From Aquimarina algicola (lineage in GTDB: Bacteria; Bacteroidota; Bacteroidia; Flavobacteriales; Flavobacteriaceae), in assembly GCF_006443095.1 (NCBI RefSeq), contig NZ_VFWZ01000003.1, forward strand, positions 558,001-622,000: a stretch of 64,000 nt of DNA. The letters run 5' to 3'. The position numbers and the translations under genes were made by a program. Positions 1 through 7,660 of the stretch are shown here, piece after piece. The notes under the pieces are model-generated. The model had not been told where the DNA came from. It did not search any database and worked only from the letters and a program-made list of their open reading frames with translations. Numbering within the stretch: position 1 is the stretch's first letter; every line of letters starts with the position of its first letter.

Positions 1-1583
1 ATCATACGTTTTTCTCCAAAACCTCTTGCTTGACGACTACTCAATTCCTCACGTAACTCATTTGGTAATTTGTCTTGATTAAGCCCTGCATTTTTAGAAA
101 AATACTCCCAATCACCATATTCTGAAACTGAAAGGGGTTTGTCTTTTAACGGATGAGGCCTTAGAATTCTATGTTGTCGCGCTTGCAGATAGATATCATA
201 AACCTCATCCATCCATCCGCAAGAATATACATTTTCTCCTGGGAATTCTGCGTGAACAATTTCATTGAGTTTTTCCATAAAATGAACCGGCATTTTTGTC
301 TCATTCAAAGAGACCTCCCACGCCATTACACAAGGATGATTTCTATCTCTTCTTATTAATTGCGTTGCTGAATTGTAGCAGTAATTTCTAAATTCGTCTG
401 TATCATTATAAAATTGCCACCCCATGATTGCATCAATGACTACTATCCCCAACTCATCACAGGCATTCATAAATGCAGGTGACTGTGGATAGTGGGATAA
501 TCTGATATAGTCAAATCCTGCATCTTTAATTTTTTTTGCGTCTCTATATTGCGCATTATCGGATAGTGCATAACCAATAAAAGGGTATTCTTGATGACGA
601 TTCACACCTCTCAAAAACGTTTGCTTACCATTAATGTAGAGTTTATTGTCTTCAAAAGTAAATGCTCTAATACCAAATCTTGTTGTTTGTTCTTCGATCA
701 CCTTACCATCTTGTGACACCTTTGTTACCAGATGATATAAGTTTGGATGTTTTGGCGACCATAAAGCAGGATTGGTAAGCGCAATTTGATCGGTTAACTC
801 GATATCGCCATCTGCTTTAATTTTTACATTAGAAGTTGTTTTTGTTTCAACAATTTTTTCATTTCTATATATAGTTTGAGTAAGTTCTACCGATGCGGCT
901 TTCTTATACTCATTCACTAAATGCGTTTTTATATTAACGATAGACTTTTCTTCTGATACTTTAGGATACGTAATAAAAATACCTCCACCTGCTACTTTGT
1001 TGGCTATACTAGGGTGAGAAATATAAATTTTTTCTTTTGTGATTAATGAAGCTTTTCTATATAACCCTCCGTACATATTAAAATCCAGTCGCTTCAATGG
1101 TTTTGGACCCGTGACAATATTATCTGTATTATCAAGGCGAACAGCAATTAGATTTTCTTCTCCTGTTTTTATATATTTTGAAATATCTATAACAATCGGT
1201 AGATATCCTCCTTGATGCTCATTTACCTCCATACCATTTATCCATATTTTAGAATAATTCATAGCAGCTTCGAACTCCAAAAACATTTTTTTGTTTTTAT
1301 GTTCTTTTGGGATGTACATTTTTTTTCGGTACCAACATATCCCTTGCCATTGGTCATTAACAACAAAAGGTTCTATATTCGCTGTATGAGGTAAACTTAT
1401 AGTTTGCCAAGTAGAATCATCATAATCCGGAGAATGAATCTCACCTTCAAAATCCTTTGATTCTTCTATTTTACTAAACTTCCAAGAGGCATTGATATTA
1501 GATTCTTTTTGGGTAGTTTTTTTACAAGACTGAAAAGCTAAAGCAACAATCATTAGAAGTATAAGTATTCTTAAATATTTCAT
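1..1583 (-). CDS. GH2 family beta-galactosidase-like lipoprotein, C-terminus cut by window edge
   Basis: The gene reads from ATG at 1583 to the window edge without a stop, giving 527 visible residues. The N-terminus is a lipoprotein signal ending in FQSC, so the protein is probably anchored on a membrane. Next come a jelly-roll sugar-binding domain (LPHTAN, then the WQGICWYRKK segment), an Ig-like domain and a TIM barrel, the usual GH2 order. Likely catalytic residues are the acid/base Glu428 in SLNETKM and the nucleophile Glu488 in SEYGDWE. GH2 enzymes remove non-reducing-end beta-linked sugars; beside sulfatases, GH82-like and GH110 genes, beta-1,4-galactose from desulfated carrageenan fragments is the natural guess. 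It starts 8 bp after the stop of the neighbouring sulfatase gene, so the two probably share a transcript. The family is clear; the substrate is inferred and could be another beta-glycoside. Confidence 0.85.
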   Translation of the reverse strand, partial: MKYLRILILLMIVALAFQSCKKTTQKESNINASWKFSKIEESKDFEGEIHSPDYDDSTWQTISLPHTANIEPFVVNDQWQGICWYRKKMYIPKEHKNKKMFLEFEAAMNYSKIWINGMEVNEHQGGYLPIVIDISKYIKTGEENLIAVRLDNTDNIVTGPKPLKRLDFNMYGGLYRKASLITKEKIYISHPSIANKVAGGGIFITYPKVSEEKSIVNIKTHLVNEYKKAASVELTQTIYRNEKIVETKTTSNVKIKADGDIELTDQIALTNPALWSPKHPNLYHLVTKVSQDGKVIEEQTTRFGIRAFTFEDNKLYINGKQTFLRGVNRHQEYPFIGYALSDNAQYRDAKKIKDAGFDYIRLSHYPQSPAFMNACDELGIVVIDAIMGWQFYNDTDEFRNYCYNSATQLIRRDRNHPCVMAWEVSLNETKMPVHFMEKLNEIVHAEFPGENVYSCGWMDEVYDIYLQARQHRILRPHPLKDKPLSVSEYGDWEYFSKNAGLNQDKLPNELREELSSRQARGFGEKRM

Positions 1584-1591
1584 ATGTGATA

Positions 1592-3118
1592 TTAATTCGT
1601 TTGACCCTTTTTAATTTCCCCGTATTTGTCTTTCCATTTTTTGAACCCTATTTCTACACCATTTTCCATTTGTTTGTGCACTTCAGGATACTCATTTTTG
1701 AGCCATTCTACGAGTCCACGAGTTTGCTCCATAGATTTGGGTTCATATACAGTACTTACAGGTATCATCTTTTGATCCAAATCTTTCGTCATTGACCTCA
1801 ATTCTGTTAATTTATAAGCATATTTTGGGTTTTTTGCCAGATTAACCAGCTCATGAGGATCATTTTGTAAATTGTATAATTCTTCAACAGGCTTTGAGTC
1901 TTCAAAAAAGAATTTTTGAGCTTCATTTAATGCTTCTTCTTCTTTTAAGGTTCTCATAATATGTACTGCCGGTCTGTAAAACTCTAAGTATATTTGATGT
2001 GCATCGTAGGGTACCTCTGGTTTATCATTTCTAATATATTTCCAATCGGCAGAAGTAATTCCTCTTGATTGTTCTTCTATCTCGTCCCATAGATCACGAG
2101 CTCCGTAAACATATTCTCTATTAAAATCTTTATCAAAAATTGGTTTTCCTGTCATATACTCAGGAATCTTGATACCAGCAAAATCCAGAATAGTTGCAGT
2201 TATGTCTGTAGCACTGACAACATCTTTTCTTATCTTACTTTCTTTAAACTGCTTAGGGTAATAAACTATTAGAGGAATTCGTAACCCCGGATCATGTAAA
2301 TACCCTTTACCTCTTATATTACAGCGACCATTGTCACCAATAAAAATAACAATGGTATTCTCTGCCATTCCTTTTTCTTCAAGTTCTTTAAAAATCATCC
2401 CCACCTCGTGATCCATATATTCAATTTGATCCAAATATTTCGCCCAATCTAGTCGTATCATCGGATGATCAGCCATATAGGGGGGCATTATAACTTTCTT
2501 TGGATCTACAGGATGCGAAGATTGTTCTCTTACTTTATCCCACCAGTCACCTCTGTGTGTTACCTTTAACTGAATTTGTGCAAAAAATGGTTCATCAGCT
2601 TTCTCAAATGTGTCATACTTATCAAACAGACCGAATTGCGTCTTACCGTTCCATATTCCCAGAGGTTTATGTTTAAAATTAACATCGATCTTACGGCCTT
2701 TGTCCATCACTGCATGATGCCCAAGAATAGTTGTGTATCCTGCATTTTTGAGCCAATATGTATATGGTTTGAATGTTGAATCTAAAGGTACATTTCTATT
2801 GCTTCTATGATGATGGGTGTTTGTTTTTACCTGATGTGTTCCAATCATCATCGCAGAACGACTTGGTGAACAAATAGGATTGGTTACAAAAGCATTGTCA
2901 AATCGAACTCCCTGAGCAGCCATTTTATCCAGGTTGGGGGTTTTTACATTTGGCATACCATAACAAGCTAAATCCGTACTGATGTCTTCTGCCATTAACC
3001 AAATGATATTAGGCTTCTTTTGTTTTTTTGTACGATCTGTTTTGTTTTGTTTTTCAACACAAGATGTCAAGACAAAAACCGAAATAAAAAATAATATGTA
3101 TTTATAAAGTCTTTGCAT
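1592..3118 (-). CDS. S1 family (formylglycine) sulfatase, lipoprotein
   Basis: This 508-residue arylsulfatase-fold protein has a lipoprotein signal with lipobox LTSC (Cys20). The formylglycine motif CSPSR is at residues 83-87; Cys83 would be converted to the catalytic formylglycine by a maturation enzyme not seen here. The metal-binding pair that is usually Asp-Asp reads Glu44-Asp45 (AEDIS), and the usual GKWHLG signature after the second strand is replaced by GHHAVMDKGRK, so this is a divergent S1 subfamily. The C-terminal half has the FIGDNGR metal-site motif and an LYNLQNDPHE segment. It lies 3 bp from the next sulfatase gene in a run of three. The role is hydrolysis of a sulfate ester on carrageenan oligosaccharides; the position attacked cannot be told from sequence. 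Confidence 0.9.
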   Translation of the reverse strand: MQRLYKYILFFISVFVLTSCVEKQNKTDRTKKQKKPNIIWLMAEDISTDLACYGMPNVKTPNLDKMAAQGVRFDNAFVTNPICSPSRSAMMIGTHQVKTNTHHHRSNRNVPLDSTFKPYTYWLKNAGYTTILGHHAVMDKGRKIDVNFKHKPLGIWNGKTQFGLFDKYDTFEKADEPFFAQIQLKVTHRGDWWDKVREQSSHPVDPKKVIMPPYMADHPMIRLDWAKYLDQIEYMDHEVGMIFKELEEKGMAENTIVIFIGDNGRCNIRGKGYLHDPGLRIPLIVYYPKQFKESKIRKDVVSATDITATILDFAGIKIPEYMTGKPIFDKDFNREYVYGARDLWDEIEEQSRGITSADWKYIRNDKPEVPYDAHQIYLEFYRPAVHIMRTLKEEEALNEAQKFFFEDSKPVEELYNLQNDPHELVNLAKNPKYAYKLTELRSMTKDLDQKMIPVSTVYEPKSMEQTRGLVEWLKNEYPEVHKQMENGVEIGFKKWKDKYGEIKKGQTN

Positions 3119-3121
3119 CTT

Positions 3122-4543
3122 CTATTCTTTAAAAATCCCACCAGATTGAGGATAGTGTTCTATTTTCACACTCTCCTGTTTTAATATAGTATTTGCTTTT
3201 TCGACTATTTCTGGATATTTTTCAGAAACGTCTTGATTTTCAGTGATATCTTCTTCGAGATTATATAATTCTGTGTGATATCTATCAAACAATCGTACGG
3301 CTTTCCATTTTCCAAAACGTGTAGCTTGTTTAAACCCTTTAACACCTTTACCAGCTTGAATTTCCCAATATAAATGATCATGTTCTTGTTGTTTTTGATT
3401 AAACAACTCTGGTAAAAAAGAAATACCATCTATATTTTTTGGTGCCTTTGCTTCTGCAATATCTGCCAATGTGGGCATTACATCATAAAATGCACTAGGG
3501 TGATTAGAGGTGGTACCCGCTTGAATTTTATTCTGCCAATAGGTAAACATTGGAACTCTTATGCCTCCTTCATATAGATCTCTTTTGTATCCTCGAAGGT
3601 TACCACCACTTTTAAAAAATTGGTAACTGTGGTGGTTTTCGTTTGTAGGTCCATTATCACTTGTAAATATTACAATTGTATTTTCTAATTCTCCAGATGC
3701 TTTTAGTGCATTAAACAATCGTCTTATTTGAGCATCAAGCATTGTGATTCTAGCTGCATGACGACGTTCTATTTCTGGCCATTCTTCAATTTTATCTACG
3801 TACAAATCTGTTTTACTCAAAAAATATTCATGCGCATGCGGAATTCTATATGACATGAATAAAAAGAAAGGTTTTTCTTGATCTTTTTGATCTAAGTAGT
3901 CTAAGGCAAAATTGGTTCTAAATTCGTCTAAGCAACTCCAATTATTATAATTATAAAATATAGAATCCTGAGTATTATTTACCCAGTGTACTCTCTCATC
4001 TATTTCTTTTCCTTTTTCATCAGGACCCCATTGTTCTTGTACTGCATAATCAAAACCACGTCCTTTTGCCCAGGTAGAATAATCGTAAGATACTCCTAGA
4101 TGCCATTTTCCTATCATTGCAGTTTGGTAACCTGCACCTTGCAGCATTTCTCCAATAGTGGTTTCTGATTTTTGTAGTGGTACTCTGGCATATTTTTCTG
4201 GATATTTCCCTTTGTTTCCTCTAATACTCACATGCCCTGTATGCAACCCTGTCATTAATGAAGCTCTAGACGGTGAGCAAACCGACGTACCTGCATAAAA
4301 ATCAGTGAAACGCATTCCTGCTTTTGCCAGTGAGTCTAAAAAAGGAGTTTTTATAACTTTTTGACCATAAGAACCTAACTCACCATATCCCATATCATCT
4401 GTTAACAGGAAAACTATATTTGGCTTTTTATTTAGGTTGGTATTTTTAGTTTTTGGTATGGGTTCAGGTTGGCTTTTATTCTTGCAAGACACAAATCCAA
4501 TACATAGTATTATGATTAGTATATTAACTTTCATTGTTGTCAT
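3122..4543 (-). CDS. S1 family sulfatase, arylsulfatase A-like lipoprotein
   Basis: This 473-residue protein has a lipoprotein signal (Cys20, GFVSC), metal ligands Asp49-Asp50 (LTDDMGYG), the formylglycine motif CSPSR at residues 89-93, a GKWHLG motif, and FTSDNGP in the second metal site. These are complete canonical S1 sulfatase features. Its start overlaps the end of the upstream sulfatase gene (4524-5933) by 20 bp, so translation is probably coupled; an internal ATG three codons in is an alternative start. The arylsulfatase A-like sequence is of the kind found in marine Bacteroidota loci for sulfated galactans. The substrate position (for example 2-O or 6-O sulfate on galactose) is not predictable from motifs alone. 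Confidence 0.92.
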   Translation of the reverse strand: MTTMKVNILIIILCIGFVSCKNKSQPEPIPKTKNTNLNKKPNIVFLLTDDMGYGELGSYGQKVIKTPFLDSLAKAGMRFTDFYAGTSVCSPSRASLMTGLHTGHVSIRGNKGKYPEKYARVPLQKSETTIGEMLQGAGYQTAMIGKWHLGVSYDYSTWAKGRGFDYAVQEQWGPDEKGKEIDERVHWVNNTQDSIFYNYNNWSCLDEFRTNFALDYLDQKDQEKPFFLFMSYRIPHAHEYFLSKTDLYVDKIEEWPEIERRHAARITMLDAQIRRLFNALKASGELENTIVIFTSDNGPTNENHHSYQFFKSGGNLRGYKRDLYEGGIRVPMFTYWQNKIQAGTTSNHPSAFYDVMPTLADIAEAKAPKNIDGISFLPELFNQKQQEHDHLYWEIQAGKGVKGFKQATRFGKWKAVRLFDRYHTELYNLEEDITENQDVSEKYPEIVEKANTILKQESVKIEHYPQSGGIFKE

Positions 4544-5933
4544 TATTTTTTTTCATTTTATATTTTGGTACCGCTTCCTCTTCCCACGAAGCTAGATCTG
4601 TTTTTAATTGATTTTCTATTGGTAATCCTTGTCCAATTAGGTTTTTTGTTTCGCTAATGTCTTTTTCTAAATTGTAGAGTTGAAACTTACCACTACGATA
4701 TTTGATCAGTTTCCAATGATCAGAAATAACTGCTGCATATTGATCTTCATAACTTCTAAAGAAGTACAGGTTACGTTTCTGGATAGTATTTCCCTTTAGA
4801 ATTGGTAATAAGCTCACTCCATTGATCTGTTTATCTTCACATATTTTACCGGAAGCAATTTCTATCAAAGTCGGATATATATCTATAGATTGCACTGGTA
4901 CTTTTGAAACTGAATTTGGTTTGGTCACTCCAGGATAATATATCATAAAAGGTACTCTTGCTCCTCCTTCTCCTAAGGTATCGCCCCCTTTTTTACCTCC
5001 TCGAAGTGGTCCGTTTTTATACATTCCTCCTTGATCTGATAATACTATAATAATTGTGTTGTCTGCAATACCTTTTTCTTCTAATGCTTTTCTGACCCGA
5101 CCAACTGACTGATCTACTGCTTCTACCATCGCATGATGATTGGCATATTTTTCTTCTATATCAGCTTTCTTGTACTTTTCTAATAGATCTTTTCTCCCTA
5201 TAGTTGGAGTATGCACGGAATAATACCAGAATGACAGCATAAAAGGCTCTTCTTTATTGTAGTCTTTTATAAAATCCACTGCGCCATCAGTCAAAACACT
5301 TGTTAAATAGTCTCCTTCTTGCACTCCTGATTGTAGAAATCCATTGGGATCATCTTGAGGCTTAAAGAATGGATAATAATAGCTTTTAGGGTGTCCTGCA
5401 TCGGTAACACCATAAGACTTATCAAAACCTTGTTTGGTAGGATAATGTTTCTTGTGACCAAGGTGCCATTTGCCTATAAACATATTATAATATCCAAATT
5501 CTTTTAATCTTTCTGCATAGGTTATTTCTTGTAGTGGCATATAATTAATTGATGGCATTTGTGCCGGATCTTTGGGCCAGAAGCTATATTTGGCATCTGG
5601 GTTGTCAGGATCTATTTTAATATGCCTTACCATTTCACCTCGCACAGCCTCTTTACCAGTTAACAAAGAATATCTACTGGGACTACAGGTTGGTGTTGGT
5701 ATATATGCTTTTTGAAATTCGAGACTTTCTGTCTTTAATTTATTAAGGTTTGGTGTTTTGAAAGAATCATTACGATACCCAATGTCCGCCCAACCATAAT
5801 CATCTACAAATAACAAAACAATGTTAGGTTTTTTTGGTTTTTGTTCCTGTTTCTTTTTAGGTTCCTTACAAGATGAAAAGGAAAGTAAAGCGATTGCTAA
5901 AAGCGCACCTAATATCTGTTTGTTGTTTCTCAT
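4524..5933 (-). CDS. S1 family sulfatase, lipoprotein
   Basis: First gene of the three-sulfatase plus GH2 operon running to the left window edge. The 469-residue product has a lipoprotein signal (SFSSC, Cys22) followed by a Lys-rich stretch, metal ligands Asp44-Asp45 (FVDDYGWAD), formylglycine motif CSPSR at residues 83-87, the GKWHLG signature, and an LSDQGGM segment where the second metal site lies. The Asn usual in SDNG is Gln here, a mild departure. The DDYGWADIGY layout resembles sulfatases acting on exo-linked sulfated sugars in algal loci. Expression probably starts in the 284-bp gap before 6218. Confidence 0.9.
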   Translation of the reverse strand: MRNNKQILGALLAIALLSFSSCKEPKKKQEQKPKKPNIVLLFVDDYGWADIGYRNDSFKTPNLNKLKTESLEFQKAYIPTPTCSPSRYSLLTGKEAVRGEMVRHIKIDPDNPDAKYSFWPKDPAQMPSINYMPLQEITYAERLKEFGYYNMFIGKWHLGHKKHYPTKQGFDKSYGVTDAGHPKSYYYPFFKPQDDPNGFLQSGVQEGDYLTSVLTDGAVDFIKDYNKEEPFMLSFWYYSVHTPTIGRKDLLEKYKKADIEEKYANHHAMVEAVDQSVGRVRKALEEKGIADNTIIIVLSDQGGMYKNGPLRGGKKGGDTLGEGGARVPFMIYYPGVTKPNSVSKVPVQSIDIYPTLIEIASGKICEDKQINGVSLLPILKGNTIQKRNLYFFRSYEDQYAAVISDHWKLIKYRSGKFQLYNLEKDISETKNLIGQGLPIENQLKTDLASWEEEAVPKYKMKKNNDNNES

Positions 5934-6217
5934 TGGTTGAGTAGTATGATTGTTTTATTTATGTAAATATCTCTTTACACCTTCTAAACTTTGTTCTTAT
6001 ACGTTTAGAAAATGTAGCTGAAAGTAAATTTGTAACTAAAAAGATCATATATCAAAATTAATGTCGTCTTTGTCTACATGAAGCTTATGAATATAAATCA
6101 AGAATTTATTGCATACTCATAACTATTAGGACTAAATTTATTTTGAAATACAAAAAAATTACTATCAAAAACACATGAATTTTGTGGTTAAAATATATTT
6201 ATGGCATCAAATATTTA
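5934..6217. promoter_or_regulatory. Divergent intergenic region between sulfatase operon and EF-hand gene
   Basis: A 284-bp AT-rich gap between divergent genes, so it should carry both promoters. On the minus strand, 6053-6060 reads TAATTTTG, matching the Bacteroidota -7 consensus TAnnTTTG, and would give a leader of roughly 115 nt for the sulfatase operon. I see no good -33 TTG at the expected spacing. No convincing -7 element was found for the plus strand. No open frame or hairpin of note is present. Confidence 0.35.
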
Positions 6218-6514
6218 ATGAATCAAGTTATGAATTATTCAAAGATTATTTTAGCAACTATACTATTAACATCATTCTCACAATTACAGGCTCAGGATGT
6301 TGATCCAAAACAAAAAAAGAAATTTGAAAAGATTGATGCTAATAATGATAATGGTATTGATCTCGATGAATTATCTGCTTTTTATAAAGGAAAGAAGAAG
6401 AAAAACGGAAAAGATTTTGATGCTGCTAAAATGTTTGCCAAAAAAGATGCTGATAATAACGGTAAGTTAACATTACAAGAATTTGTAAATAAAGGAAAAA
6501 AGAAGAAAAGCTAA
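6218..6514 (+). CDS. Small secreted EF-hand calcium-binding protein
   Basis: About 98 residues. A frame extends upstream to TTG at 6182, but ATG at 6218 (or 6230, giving MNYSKII) places a normal signal peptide ending LQAQ at the N-terminus, so I prefer the ATG starts. Two canonical EF-hand loops follow: DANNDNGIDLDE and DADNNGKLTLQE, each with ligands at positions 1, 3, 5 and 12. The protein is strikingly Lys-rich, with KGKKKKNGK between the loops and GKKKKS at the end. It stands alone on the plus strand inside a minus-strand block of carrageenan genes. Small secreted EF-hand proteins occur near sulfatase clusters in marine bacteria; a role in calcium buffering or binding a sulfated polymer is inference. 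Confidence 0.8.
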   Translation: MNQVMNYSKIILATILLTSFSQLQAQDVDPKQKKKFEKIDANNDNGIDLDELSAFYKGKKKKNGKDFDAAKMFAKKDADNNGKLTLQEFVNKGKKKKS

Positions 6515-6526
6515 GTATTTTAATTT

Positions 6527-7660
6527 TTATAGTTGTTCTTTATACTTTTCAAAAAAACGATTTAGTATACTCTGCTGCTCATGATTTAGTTCTTGAGTTT
6601 TAAGAAACCAATATGCATTTCTAGCAATTAATAGGTCTCTTTCTAGTAAAGGCAAAAATGCATCAGTTATCTTTTTAGAATTTAAATTTCTTTGACTTCT
6701 CAATCGTAAAAAAAGAGCAATCTCTTGATAGGAAGACAGGTTTGGAAGATTTAAGCAAAACTCTTCGAAGTATGCTGTTGTGATTTCATGTTTTGTTTTC
6801 AATAATGAATTCAACATTGCTATTCTTATCTGTTTATTTCCTTTAAAAAACAAGGTTTTCACTATTGAAAAATAGTCTGAGGAGTTTGTTTTTTCAACAT
6901 AATGCAAAGTCTTTAGTAATAGAGCGTTGTTTGAAATCACTTGAGTGATCAATGTTTCTCTCAATACATCATTATACAACATTATGCGTGTCATCTGTTC
7001 AATGGCAAATAGTTGCTGATCCGTTTTCTTTGATGTTAAATATCTTTCAAATTGCTTTGTCTGAAAAGAGTTACCTGTTAAATCTCTTATTTTGGACACA
7101 ATATCTCCATGGGTCCAATGCCAAAGTGTATAGCAGGTCAAAGAAGCTCCATGTACTGTATCTTCTTCATCCATCTCTAATAAGGTTTCTCCCGCAACAG
7201 CATCTACGATATCATGAGATTTTACTGTTGTAAGTATTTCATCAATACGTACCGTTTTAAATGGAGAATTTATGTTTTTTAAAATTTGATGCGTTTTCTC
7301 ATAGTCTTCTTTTGTATAAGGTTCTCCTTCATATTTTTCCAACGCCGCACCGTTAATCATTTTGTAACGTTGATACTCCCCCATTACATTCCAAAATATA
7401 CGAACAGGAACTATTTTACATAGATTTTCGTAGCAAATCACTGATTCTACATCCATATAATATTCGACCGGAAACTTATCATTCTCGTCTCTGATTTCTG
7501 TTAGAATAACGGTTTCTACGTTGTTTTCACCTTTTCCGGGATGCTTTATTTCGAATGTATGCTCTATTTTATTCTGAAATACAAACAACTCTGTAATTCT
7601 AGTCAACGGATGATAGAACAAAATGAAAAACAGGCATATGTATTTTATTTTTAAAAGCAT
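6527..7660 (-). CDS. Uncharacterised exported protein, possible degenerate FMN-binding-like domain plus helical repeats
   Basis: 377 residues, not recognised with certainty. The N-terminus is a signal peptide or membrane anchor. The middle part (about 65-190) contains two close cysteines (Cys76 and Cys81 in ICYENLC), a DAVAGET motif near residue 153 and HGASLT at 170-175. Both motifs recall the DxxSGATxT flavin-attachment signature of FMN_bind domains, but neither is exact. Residues about 200-370 are helical and HEAT-like. The start codon overlaps the stop of the FAD oxidoreductase gene (TAATG on the minus strand), so the two are translationally coupled and probably work together. One idea is that it passes electrons to or from the oxidoreductase outside the cytoplasm; this is inference. 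Confidence 0.6.
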   Translation of the reverse strand: MLLKIKYICLFFILFYHPLTRITELFVFQNKIEHTFEIKHPGKGENNVETVILTEIRDENDKFPVEYYMDVESVICYENLCKIVPVRIFWNVMGEYQRYKMINGAALEKYEGEPYTKEDYEKTHQILKNINSPFKTVRIDEILTTVKSHDIVDAVAGETLLEMDEEDTVHGASLTCYTLWHWTHGDIVSKIRDLTGNSFQTKQFERYLTSKKTDQQLFAIEQMTRIMLYNDVLRETLITQVISNNALLLKTLHYVEKTNSSDYFSIVKTLFFKGNKQIRIAMLNSLLKTKHEITTAYFEEFCLNLPNLSSYQEIALFLRLRSQRNLNSKKITDAFLPLLERDLLIARNAYWFLKTQELNHEQQSILNRFFEKYKEQL

